Of a stretch of DNA of 64,000 bases, positions 50,848-59,067 are shown piece after piece. Origin of the DNA: an uncultured Eubacteriales bacterium. Lineage in GTDB: Bacteria; Bacillota; Clostridia; Oscillospirales; CAG-272. The notes beneath the pieces are model-generated. The model saw only the letters and a list, made by a program, of their open reading frames with translations, had not been told where the DNA came from and did no database searches. The stretch covers positions 62,001 to 126,000 of the forward strand of contig CAKRZR010000001.1 of the NCBI GenBank assembly GCA_934433485.1. The letters are read 5' to 3'. The position numbers and the translations under genes are program-made. The number at the start of each line of letters is the position of its first letter. Position 1 is the first letter of the stretch.

Positions 50848-53457
50848 ATGAGAGAAGATATAAAGAGTTTTATCACCACCGTTGAAAAGCCCGGTCGTTA
50901 TTCCGGCGGGGAAACCGGCAGTGTGTTCAAAGACTTAGCCAAAGTGAAAATGCGCATCGCGTTCTGCTTCCCGGACGTGTACGAGATCGGCATGTCCAAC
51001 CTCGGCATGCGTATTCTCTGCGGCTGCTTCAACGAGATCCCGGAGGTCTGGTGTGAACGGGTTTACGCACCCTGGACGGATATGACAGCGGAGATGGAAA
51101 AGCGCGGGATCCCGCTCTTTACGCACGAAAGCGGCGATCCGGTCGGTGAAATGGATATGGTCGCGTTCACGATGCAGTATGAGCTGTGCTATACCACAAT
51201 GGTGAAGATGCTCCAGCTTGCGCGCATTACGCTGCATGCCGCCGATCGTGGGGACGACGATCCGATTGTCATTGCAGGCGGTCCTTGCTCCTACAACGCC
51301 GAACCGGTCGCGGATTTTGTCGATATTTTCTCCATTGGCGAAGGCGAGGAAGCACTTCCGGAACTGGCACGACTGTATATGCGCATGAAGGACGAGGGAA
51401 CCTATACGCGCAGGGCATTTCTTTTTGCCGCTGCCACAGAGCTGCGTGGTTTCTATGTACCGTCGCTTTATGAGATCGCCTATCACGACGACGGCACCAT
51501 CGCGTCGATCAGAACGGCGGATCCGCGTGTCCCGGAAAAGGTGACCAAGCGTGTCATTGCCGACATCGACCACTGCTATATTCCGCGCGATCCGGTGATC
51601 CCGTACATCGAGACAGTGCAGGATCGCGTTACCATCGAGGTATTCCGCGGCTGTATCCGTGGCTGTCGATTCTGTCAAGCGGGATTTGTTACGCGTCCCG
51701 TTCGTGAAAGATCACCAGAGATGCTGAATGAGCTTGCGAAAACGCAGATTGAAAACAGCGGATATGACGAAATATCCATGTGCTCCCTGTCCATCAGCGA
51801 CTACACCAAAATCCGTGAGCTGACGGACGATCTCCTTGCGTGGACAACGGACAAGCGGGTCAGTATTTCCCTGCCGTCCCTGCGCGCGGACAGCTTTACT
51901 AAGGAGCTGATGGAGAAGATCACCACAGTCCGGTCGAGCACCATCACATTCGCACCGGAGGCCGGCAGCCAGAGACTCCGCGATGTCATCAACAAAAACG
52001 TCACGGAGGCGGACATTCTGCGTGCCGCCGGCGTCGCGTACGCTGCCGGAAAAAGCCAGGTCAAGCTCTACTTCATGGACGGATTGCCGTATGAAACCTA
52101 TGACGATATTGCCGGGATCGCGGAGCTTGCACACCATGTTGTGGATGCATATTACCAAACGCCGGACAGGAACAAACGCCAGCAGCCGCAGGTGACGCTC
52201 AGTGTAGCATGCTTTATCCCGAAGCCGCATACGCCGTTCCAGTGGGAAGGGCAGAATACGTTCCCGGAGCTGGAGGAAAAGCAAAAATTTCTCTCCGACT
52301 GCATCCGCGACCGCAAGGTACGCTACAATTACCACGACGCGAAGGTTTCCCATATCGAAGCGGTTTTTGCAAGAGGGGACCGGCGCTTGTCCAAGGCGAT
52401 TGAGACGGCGGTTTCCCGTGGGATTTTCCTCGACGCCTGGGAAGAAAACTTTGATTTCGACAGCTGGATGCAGGTGTTTGCGGATTGCGGACTCGATCCG
52501 GCGTTCTACGCGAACCGAAATATTCCGGATGAGGAGATCCTGCCGTGGGACATGATCGACTGTGGTGTGACGAAATCGTTCCTGCTGTCCGAGCGGCATA
52601 AGGCACAGGCGGTAGCTACCACGCCGTCCTGTAAGGAAAAATGCGCCGGCTGCGGCGTGAATCGACTGGTGGACAAGCGTTATTGCCGTTGGTGTCCGGG
52701 GCATCCCGACTCCTCTGATTCCTCCGGCGACATCGCAGGCGATCGCCCGGCGCCGCCGAAGCCGATTTTACCGCCCAAGGGCAGTGTCAAAGCCGTGCGC
52801 ACGATCCGCGTCCGGTTTTCCAAGGGTGGCGCCGCGCTGTATGTCTCCCATCTGGATCTCTCCAAGGTCATGATGCGCGCCGTTGTACGTTCCGGTCTGC
52901 CGATCTACTATACAGAGGGCTTTAACCCGATTCCGAAGATGGTTTTCGCGACCCCGTTGTCCCTCGGCTGCGGAGGAGACGCGGAAATTCTTGACCTGCG
53001 GCTGATGCAGGATGTGTCCAATGAGAAAATCAAGGCGCGTCTGTCCGAAGTAATGCCTGCCGGAATTGAAATTCGTGACGTGTATACCGCGAAAACCAAG
53101 CCGAGCGACGCCGCGTACGCTGAAAACGAGATCACGTGGGTGAACGGCGTATATCCGGACGGGATCTGTGCCGCGATTGAGGAGTATTTCCGTCATCCCG
53201 TCCTTCTGATGAAAAAGTCAAAGAGCGGCGAAAAGGAAGTCGATGTGACCGATTACATCCGGAAAATTATCGCCGAGGTGCGCGACAATCGGCTGATCGT
53301 CACCGCCGTGTGCAACGCGAACCAGGAAAACTATCTCAACCCGGAGTATATTGCGACCGCTATCGACCGTGCATTCCACGTGACAGGCGAAAACGGCTAC
53401 CACACGATCTGCCGGAAGCGGCTGTTGTGCGAGGATGGCGAAACGGATTTTCGATGA
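50848..53457 (+). CDS. Radical SAM protein, TIGR03960/DUF2344 fusion
   Basis: An 869-residue fusion. The N-terminal part has a B12-binding-like region (FCFPDVYEIGMSNLGMRIL, GGPCSYNAEPVADFVDIFSI). The radical SAM core carries FRGCIRGCRFCQAG, a C-x3-C-x2-C cluster site. A Cys-rich link follows (CKEKCAGCG then CRWCPGH, about residues 593-617), and a C-terminal DUF2344 domain (RIRVRFSKGGAALYVSHLDL, YTEGFNPIPKMVFATPLSLG). The family is widespread in Firmicutes and usually sits before rng, rplU and rpmA; those genes are absent here. The reaction is unknown, likely RNA or protein modification. Start ATG 50848 with GAGGGA upstream. Confidence 0.93.
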   Translation: MREDIKSFITTVEKPGRYSGGETGSVFKDLAKVKMRIAFCFPDVYEIGMSNLGMRILCGCFNEIPEVWCERVYAPWTDMTAEMEKRGIPLFTHESGDPVGEMDMVAFTMQYELCYTTMVKMLQLARITLHAADRGDDDPIVIAGGPCSYNAEPVADFVDIFSIGEGEEALPELARLYMRMKDEGTYTRRAFLFAAATELRGFYVPSLYEIAYHDDGTIASIRTADPRVPEKVTKRVIADIDHCYIPRDPVIPYIETVQDRVTIEVFRGCIRGCRFCQAGFVTRPVRERSPEMLNELAKTQIENSGYDEISMCSLSISDYTKIRELTDDLLAWTTDKRVSISLPSLRADSFTKELMEKITTVRSSTITFAPEAGSQRLRDVINKNVTEADILRAAGVAYAAGKSQVKLYFMDGLPYETYDDIAGIAELAHHVVDAYYQTPDRNKRQQPQVTLSVACFIPKPHTPFQWEGQNTFPELEEKQKFLSDCIRDRKVRYNYHDAKVSHIEAVFARGDRRLSKAIETAVSRGIFLDAWEENFDFDSWMQVFADCGLDPAFYANRNIPDEEILPWDMIDCGVTKSFLLSERHKAQAVATTPSCKEKCAGCGVNRLVDKRYCRWCPGHPDSSDSSGDIAGDRPAPPKPILPPKGSVKAVRTIRVRFSKGGAALYVSHLDLSKVMMRAVVRSGLPIYYTEGFNPIPKMVFATPLSLGCGGDAEILDLRLMQDVSNEKIKARLSEVMPAGIEIRDVYTAKTKPSDAAYAENEITWVNGVYPDGICAAIEEYFRHPVLLMKKSKSGEKEVDVTDYIRKIIAEVRDNRLIVTAVCNANQENYLNPEYIATAIDRAFHVTGENGYHTICRKRLLCEDGETDFR

Positions 53458-53508
53458 AGCGATATTGTGGCTGCGTCCGAAATTGCAGTCCGTGACAAAG
53501 CCGCACGC

Positions 53509-53895
53509 TTACGAAAAATTGTCGAACGAAACTTCCTCCGCCTCGCATAAATCGCGCAGCGCCGTGGACAGCTTGCTCCGCGCACTGCGATATCCTCCGT
53601 TATCCCCGGCAATGTATCGCGCTGCCATGTCGAAAAACGCATCCCGCACGCGATTGGTCTCTGTGTGACCGCAGAGCATGTGCAAAAGCTTTTCACGATC
53701 GGTAAACAGGCGGTAGAATGTGTCATATTCGATCTGAAAAGCGCGCAGATCGTTTTGTTTCGCGTCCACCTCTGCCGGAAATCTGGCGAGCGCGTCCGTG
53801 AGGGATTCCGCTGTCTTTGCCACGTATCGGATGTCGAGAACGAGAAACGCCGTCACCAATGCGAACACCGCTATAGCTATCCAAAATATCCGCAT
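53509..53895 (-). CDS. DUF4363 family protein
   Basis: A 128-residue protein with one N-terminal TM (about 3-22) and a helical remainder. Features such as DIRYVAKTAESLTDAL and RDLCEAEEVSFDNF match DUF4363. Such genes typically follow a DUF421 gene, as here with a one-base gap, and the pair is often part of the late sporulation gene set of Clostridia. Function unknown. Confidence 0.8.
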   Translation of the reverse strand: MRIFWIAIAVFALVTAFLVLDIRYVAKTAESLTDALARFPAEVDAKQNDLRAFQIEYDTFYRLFTDREKLLHMLCGHTETNRVRDAFFDMAARYIAGDNGGYRSARSKLSTALRDLCEAEEVSFDNFS

Positions 53896-53896
53896 G

Positions 53897-54598
53897 TTAT
53901 CCTCTTTTCTTGTGCAATTCCGCCAAACAATCTGCCTTTGTCATATGGTACGCTTTACCGCCGTCATCCAACGTAAGCAAAAAAAGCTCGTCGACGGCGG
54001 TTTTGTTTTTCGCAAGCCATCGTGCAAGCCAGCGCTCGTCCTTGCCGCACAGCGTTAAATTCTGCGGCAGCACCGTTCCGTCAATGACAATGGCATGCGC
54101 TATACCTGTCTCCGGTACCGAAATGTGCGCATCCTTGGGGGTAACAGGCTGCAGCTCCGTGCGCGGGAATACGGACAGCTTTCCGTTTTCCTCTAAGATC
54201 GCGTACGCAACATCCTCGATGTGCGCGATTCCTTTCTGGCGCAGCTCCGACAAAAGCTCATCAAGCTCCACACGATGCTTGCGCAGCACGGGAAACTGAA
54301 TTTTTCCATACCGGATCACCACGGCAGGGCGTCCGTACAGAAGCCGTTTCATTCGATTGCTTTTGAGCATCAGAAATGACACGATTACCTCCAGCGACAA
54401 CAAAAGCAGTACCGGCACCACGGCATACAGAATCGGCAGATCCCGATTGGAAATGGGATTCACCGCCAGCTCCGACAGCATGAAGGTCACGATCAGCTCA
54501 CTGACCTGCAGCTCTCCCACCTGCCGTTTGCCCATCAGCCGCAATGCCAAAATCAAGAAAAAGTACATAAAAAGCGTACGAAAATAGACAGTAACCAT
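53897..54598 (-). CDS. DUF421 (YetF/YrbG-type) membrane protein
   Basis: A 233-residue protein with three N-terminal TM segments (about 5-23, 34-50, 60-82) carrying LRLMGKRQVGELQVSELIVT, the DUF421 hallmark, then a cytoplasmic domain (PAVVIRYGKIQF, IEDVAYAILEENGKLSVFPR) and a C-terminal extension. Start ATG 54598, with GGAGG just upstream; the longer frame crosses the divergent region. B. subtilis relatives (YetF, YdfR, SpoVAE-like YrbG) affect spore membranes and germination. Coupled to DUF4363. Confidence 0.88.
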   Translation of the reverse strand: MVTVYFRTLFMYFFLILALRLMGKRQVGELQVSELIVTFMLSELAVNPISNRDLPILYAVVPVLLLLSLEVIVSFLMLKSNRMKRLLYGRPAVVIRYGKIQFPVLRKHRVELDELLSELRQKGIAHIEDVAYAILEENGKLSVFPRTELQPVTPKDAHISVPETGIAHAIVIDGTVLPQNLTLCGKDERWLARWLAKNKTAVDELFLLTLDDGGKAYHMTKADCLAELHKKRG

Positions 54599-54742
54599 AT
54601 GCGCCTCCATGCGTAGTATGTGCAAAAGACTGGCGGATATGAAAGAAAAAACTGGAATCCATCGCACACAGAACAACGGCGGGAGTGTATGTGTTCCAGA
54701 CACATTGCGAGGCACGCTTATAGAAAACGGAGGAAATGCAAA

Positions 54743-55618
54743 ATGGATACAAAAATGGGAAAAAGACGCAGTTACCGCACGGAAAAACGATACATCGACA
54801 CACCGGAAGGCAAATTGAAGCTGCTTGTTCTCACGCCGCCTGGCAATGGAACCGCACGTGTAGGTGTGTTGTGGATTCACGGCGGCGGTTATAGCACCGG
54901 CATGGCAGCGATGGCGCATTTCACAAGAGCACGCGATCTCTGTGCAGGCTGCGGCACCGTCGTTGTGTCCCCGGAATATCGCCTGTCCGGTAAGGCTCCG
55001 TATCCGGCGGCGCTGCACGATTTTCACGCGGCGCTGCTGTATCTACGCGATCACGCGGCGGCGCTTGGCGTACGGGACGATCAGATCATGGTCGGCGGCG
55101 AAAGCGCAGGCGGTGGACTCGCGGTCGCTCTATGTATGTACGAGCACGATCTTGGCGTGGACGGCGTGCGAATCGCGTTTCAGATGCCGCTGTACCCCAT
55201 GCTCGATTGCGAGGATACGGAAACCTCCCGGGACAACCACGCGCCTGTCTGGAATACGCGCCGGAATCACTATGGATGGCGGCAGTATCTGCGTGATGTC
55301 GATAAAACCGCTGTGCCGTGCTACGCCTCTCCCGCCAGACGGGTCGATTACACCGGACTGCCGCCCGCGTACACCTTTGTCACGACTGCGGAGCCGTTCT
55401 ACGCAGAGACAATGACCTACATACGCCGTCTGCAAGAAGCTGGGATCCGTGCACACGTGGACGTGTATCCGGGACTGTTCCACGCGTTTGATATGCTGCT
55501 CCCATGGCTGCCGGTCAGCAGAAAAGCCGCGCACGCGTTTACAGAACGGTTTCGATACGCTGCCGCACACGATTTCGCGCCGCAGTGGATCGACGTCGGA
55601 AAGCGAAAAAGCAAATGA
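54743..55618 (+). CDS. Alpha/beta hydrolase, esterase of the hormone-sensitive-lipase type
   Basis: A 291-residue protein with the oxyanion-hole motif WIHGGGYSTG, nucleophile elbow GGESAGGGLAVAL, and a catalytic His in GLFHAFDMLL; the Asp/Glu is probably in TTAEPFYAETM. This is the HGGG family IV esterase layout. No signal peptide is seen, so it acts in the cytoplasm on small acyl esters; the natural substrate is unknown. ATG 54743 is nine bases after GGAGG. Divergent from the DUF421 gene. Confidence 0.88.
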   Translation: MDTKMGKRRSYRTEKRYIDTPEGKLKLLVLTPPGNGTARVGVLWIHGGGYSTGMAAMAHFTRARDLCAGCGTVVVSPEYRLSGKAPYPAALHDFHAALLYLRDHAAALGVRDDQIMVGGESAGGGLAVALCMYEHDLGVDGVRIAFQMPLYPMLDCEDTETSRDNHAPVWNTRRNHYGWRQYLRDVDKTAVPCYASPARRVDYTGLPPAYTFVTTAEPFYAETMTYIRRLQEAGIRAHVDVYPGLFHAFDMLLPWLPVSRKAAHAFTERFRYAAAHDFAPQWIDVGKRKSK

Positions 55619-55659
55619 AAAGTACCGCTTGTTCCTCTGATTGAGACAAACGGTACTTT
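55619..55659. terminator. Bidirectional terminator
   Basis: Fourteen-position stem (55619-55632 / 55646-55659) with one mismatch, A-rich before and T-rich after, between the esterase and the convergent YeiH-type gene. Confidence 0.8.
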
Positions 55660-55706
55660 CGTTTTCGGTGATTTTGGAGATTGCGGCTGCTGGTTGCGGT
55701 ATATCC

Positions 55707-56744
55707 TTACAGGGTCCCGTTCGGCGCGATTCCGAGCATATATTCGACGCCGATAGCCACCAGTACGACCAGCACGGAGACGATACATCCATGCAGCATC
55801 GGCTTCGCACCGGAACGGCACAATGCGCGGAAATCGGTGTTCAGACCGATGGCGGCAAGTGCAGCAACCATGAGGAATTTGCTTATCGTTTTGAGCACCG
55901 CAGCAACGGCTTCAGGGATAAGTCCCAGACTGGTCAGTGCGGACATGGCGAGAAAGCCAAGGATGAACCAGGGGAAAATCTTTGCCAACCGCACGTTCAC
56001 ACCGGTTTTTTCCGCCTGTGCTTTCTTTTGGAGGTGCAGCTGGATCGTGGCAAAGACGAGCACAGCAGGAATGATTGCAAGCGTGCGGGTCAGCTTCACC
56101 ATTGTCGCGAAATCACCTGCTGCCTCGCTGAACGCATATCCGGTCGCCACAACGCTGGAGGTGTCGTTGACGGCGGTGCCTGCCCAGAGTCCGAACGCTG
56201 CGTCCGACAGTCCCATGGCACGACCAAGCAATGGAAACACGACGATCATGACAGTGTCGAACAAAAATGTCGCGGACATCCCATAGGCGATGTCCATATC
56301 GGTGGCTTGAATGACCGGCGCAATTGCGGCAATGGCGGAACCGCCGCAGATGCCTGTACCCGCGTTGATGAGACTGCTTGTTTTCCAGTGCAGACCGAGT
56401 GCTTTTCCGATCAAAGCACCCAGACCAAAGCAGGTTGCGAGCGTGAAGATCATGACAATCAGGGAAAATCTGCCAACGGTGAGTACCGTTGCGATGTTCA
56501 GACTGGCGCCCAACAGGATGATGGCGAATTTCAGTATCTTTTTAGAGGTGAACCGGATGCCGTGCGAGGTGATCTCGTTTGGCTTATAGAACGCGTTGAA
56601 GAGCATGCCGATAAAAAGTGCGATGACGGAGGCGCCGATGAAGTGCAGTCCCGCCTTGCCTTCCAGAATTTCCAGTCCCTTCGCCACCGCGGCGATCACA
56701 AGCGAAAGCGCGATGCCGGGGAGCATTTTTACGATTTTTTTCAT
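55707..56744 (-). CDS. YeiH/UPF0324 family membrane transporter
   Basis: A 345-residue polytopic protein with about ten TM segments. Family-typical strings are FTSKKILKFAIILLGASLNI, TGICGGSAIAAIAPVIQA, WAGTAVNDTSSVVATGYAFS and ALAAIGLNTDFRAL near the C-terminus. The family is annotated as putative sulphate exporter; some members export sulphite or related anions during taurine breakdown. No sulphur genes are adjacent, so the substrate is open. It lies 28 bases downstream of murC and is probably cotranscribed. Confidence 0.9.
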   Translation of the reverse strand: MKKIVKMLPGIALSLVIAAVAKGLEILEGKAGLHFIGASVIALFIGMLFNAFYKPNEITSHGIRFTSKKILKFAIILLGASLNIATVLTVGRFSLIVMIFTLATCFGLGALIGKALGLHWKTSSLINAGTGICGGSAIAAIAPVIQATDMDIAYGMSATFLFDTVMIVVFPLLGRAMGLSDAAFGLWAGTAVNDTSSVVATGYAFSEAAGDFATMVKLTRTLAIIPAVLVFATIQLHLQKKAQAEKTGVNVRLAKIFPWFILGFLAMSALTSLGLIPEAVAAVLKTISKFLMVAALAAIGLNTDFRALCRSGAKPMLHGCIVSVLVVLVAIGVEYMLGIAPNGTL

Positions 56745-56771
56745 ATTATCTGTCCTGCCGTTTTTGATGAT

Positions 56772-58190
56772 TTATGCTTTTGTAAGTGTCTCCGCTACGT
56801 GGATCACGTCTCCCGCGCCCATGACAAGGATCATGTCACCCGCTCCGGTGTGCGCGTCGGCATATGCGGCGGCGTCGTGCAGGGTACCACAGACCGTTAC
56901 AGGCTTTCCCAGAGACCGGATCGCATTGCCTAAGGCTTCCTCGCTTACCCCATAGGTATTCGTCTCCCGTGCAGCGTAGATAGGGCAGAGCACGATCTCA
57001 TCCGCAGCGGAGCGACCGAGCGCGTCCCGGAAGGCGTCAAACAGCTCGCTGGTGCGCGAATACGTGTGCGGTTGAAAAACGACCAGTGTGTGACTGTACC
57101 CCATTTTCACGCATCCGGCAAGGGTAGCGGCGATCTCTGTCGGATGGTGCGCGTAGTCGGCATACACCGCGGCGCCGGACGGTGCGTTTCCCATGTGATC
57201 CATTCGGCGCACGATGCCCTGATACGCGGACAGACCTGCGCAGATCGATTCTTCGGACAGTCCGCAGACATGCGCGGCGGCAAAAGCGGCGACAGCGTCC
57301 AGAACACAGTGTTCTCCCGGCACCCGCAGACGGATTTCTTCTGTAACGGTGCCGTGGTGATGAATGCGGAACGCGCATCTGCCATGGTCGGAGGAGAGAA
57401 TTTCCGCTCGATACTCCGCGGCTGGATTCTCCCGTCCGAACGTCACGCCGTGTCCGTGATAGTCCGCGAGCGCACGGAGACACTGCGCGTCGTCTGCGTT
57501 GACAACGGCGTAGCCGTCTGCTCCGGTTTTGTTCATAAACGCCGTGAAGGACGTACGGATGGTGTCCAGGGAAGGGAAATAGTCGACGTGATCCAGCTCT
57601 ATGTTCAGCACCACCGCGACGGTCGGGTAGAAATCGAGGAAGGAGTCCATGTATTCACACGCCTCAAACGCGAAATACTCTCGTTCGCCGATGATGTCCA
57701 CGCTTCCGCACTGCTTCATTTCCGCGCCGTTGATGACGGTCGGTCGGACAGCGGCGGTCGTCAGAATCTGCGCAAGCATACCTGTTGTGGTGCTTTTGCC
57801 ATGCGTACCGGAGACGCCGATGCGCTTTTTGAAGTTGTGCATCAGGTAGCCGAGAAAGTCCGCGCGCGAGATCACCGGGATCCCCTGTGCGATGGCACGG
57901 CGGTACTCCGGATTGTCCTCCGGTATGGCAACCGTATAGATGAGCGCGTCGCAGTCCCGGATATGCGCTTCGTCCGCTGTGTAATATACCGAAATGCCCA
58001 TGGCGGTCAATTTGTCTGTGAGCGGCGTTTCCGTGCGGTCGTAGCCGGATACCGTGTAGCCCTGCAAATGGCTGATATGCGCCAGCGCGTTCATGCTGAT
58101 GCCGCCGATGCCGTCAAAGAAGAGCTTATGCGCGTCGGAGAGCATTTCTCCGATTCTCTCCGCGCCGAAATGTGTGTTTGGCAGTGCCAT
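56772..58190 (-). CDS. murC: UDP-N-acetylmuramate--L-alanine ligase
   Basis: A 472-residue Mur ligase. The N-terminal Rossmann domain begins FFDGIGGISMNALAHI; the ATP-binding P-loop is IGVSGTHGKSTTTGMLAQ; later motifs are ACEYMDSFLDFYP, LNIELDHVDYF, and YADYAHHPTEIAATL. It adds L-alanine to UDP-MurNAc, the first peptide step of cytoplasmic peptidoglycan precursor synthesis. It stands apart from the dcw cluster, with its own promoter, followed by the YeiH-type gene. Confidence 0.97.
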   Translation of the reverse strand: MALPNTHFGAERIGEMLSDAHKLFFDGIGGISMNALAHISHLQGYTVSGYDRTETPLTDKLTAMGISVYYTADEAHIRDCDALIYTVAIPEDNPEYRRAIAQGIPVISRADFLGYLMHNFKKRIGVSGTHGKSTTTGMLAQILTTAAVRPTVINGAEMKQCGSVDIIGEREYFAFEACEYMDSFLDFYPTVAVVLNIELDHVDYFPSLDTIRTSFTAFMNKTGADGYAVVNADDAQCLRALADYHGHGVTFGRENPAAEYRAEILSSDHGRCAFRIHHHGTVTEEIRLRVPGEHCVLDAVAAFAAAHVCGLSEESICAGLSAYQGIVRRMDHMGNAPSGAAVYADYAHHPTEIAATLAGCVKMGYSHTLVVFQPHTYSRTSELFDAFRDALGRSAADEIVLCPIYAARETNTYGVSEEALGNAIRSLGKPVTVCGTLHDAAAYADAHTGAGDMILVMGAGDVIHVAETLTKA

Positions 58191-58651
58191 ATCGTTACCT
58201 CACTTCCGCTTATCCGGGAAACGTCTGCACATAGACATGCAGTCGCGTTTCCCGCATTTACGTTTTGCATACATTATATCACAAAACCGAGTGCAGTACA
58301 CCCATAAATTGTAAATTCTGTTTTTGCCGCAGCTGTGTATCCCGGAAACCGATTTGCGTCAAAACTTACGTTTTTACCCTGCAAACAGCCCCATGAATTT
58401 CGATTTTTTCCGTTTCGCACCGGTTCGACAAGCCTCGATTGCATCTGTGGAATGACGCTGTTTTTCGGAAATTCACGTGAAAAAATATAACATATATTTC
58501 AAAGAAAAGCCATGAAACCATCGTATTTATTTCACATGTATCGTGTATACTATAGCATGTAAGAACAAAGAAACAAACAACACAAAAGACAACGGGTACG
58601 GCAAACACGGATTTGCACGGAGCCGGATGGAAAGCACACGGAGGGGTTTTT
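58191..58651. other. Divergent intergenic region murC / spoVG
   Basis: A 461-base A/T-rich stretch. It holds the murC promoter and a TATACT at 58546-58551 that could be the spoVG -10 with a leader of about 95 bases; no good -35 is present. I did not find a sigma-H-type promoter. Open frames here lack ribosome sites. Confidence 0.55.
58273..58300 (-). promoter_or_regulatory. Promoter of murC
   Basis: Minus-strand TGTACT (58295-58300), 16-nt spacer, TATAAT (58273-58278), 83 bases before the start. Confidence 0.65.
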
Positions 58652-58954
58652 ATGGTAATCACGGATATCAAGGTACGCAAACTGTTTGAGGAAGGTCCCA
58701 TGAAGGCGATCGTTTCCGTCACATTCGATGATCAGCTTGCGCTGCACGACGTAAAGGTCATCAGCGTGCGGGACAAGAATTTTATCGTCATGCCCAGCCG
58801 TAAAAATCCGGACGGCACCTATCGTGACATCGTTCATCCCATCAACGCTACGTTCCGCGGTGCGCTGGAAAAGGCGGTGCTGGACGCATACGAGGCGGAG
58901 GTAGCCAGAGTCGAAGCGGAAAAGCGGTTCCAAATCGAACTTGAAAACGTATAA
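58652..58954 (+). CDS. spoVG: Regulatory protein SpoVG
   Basis: A 100-residue protein over the full SpoVG length: ITDIKVRKLFEEGPMKAIVS, FDDQLALHDVKVI, KNFIVMPSRKNPDGTYRDIV and HPINATFRGALEKAVLDAYE are all family-typical. SpoVG is a small nucleic-acid-binding regulator affecting septation, sporulation and virulence in Firmicutes. Start ATG 58652 after GGAGGGG. It is a single-gene unit with a terminator. Confidence 0.97.
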   Translation: MVITDIKVRKLFEEGPMKAIVSVTFDDQLALHDVKVISVRDKNFIVMPSRKNPDGTYRDIVHPINATFRGALEKAVLDAYEAEVARVEAEKRFQIELENV

Positions 58955-58972
58955 AATCGAACAGAGAACCGG

Positions 58973-59008
58973 AACGCCGTGTCCTTTGATGGGGGGACGG
59001 CGTTTTTT
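58973..59008 (+). terminator. Rho-independent terminator
   Basis: Stem AACGCCGT (58973-58980) / ACGGCGTT (58997-59004), extendable with one mismatch, then seven T's; directly after spoVG. Confidence 0.9.
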
Positions 59009-59067
59009 TGTGCAGGAACAGGGGAAGAAACCGTCTCGGATTTCTTCCCCTGCGTAGCATATGTCGA

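Noticed and set aside
58460..58651. Sigma-H-type promoter before spoVG
   Set aside because: I could not find both elements at acceptable spacing; only a TATACT at 58546 is visible.
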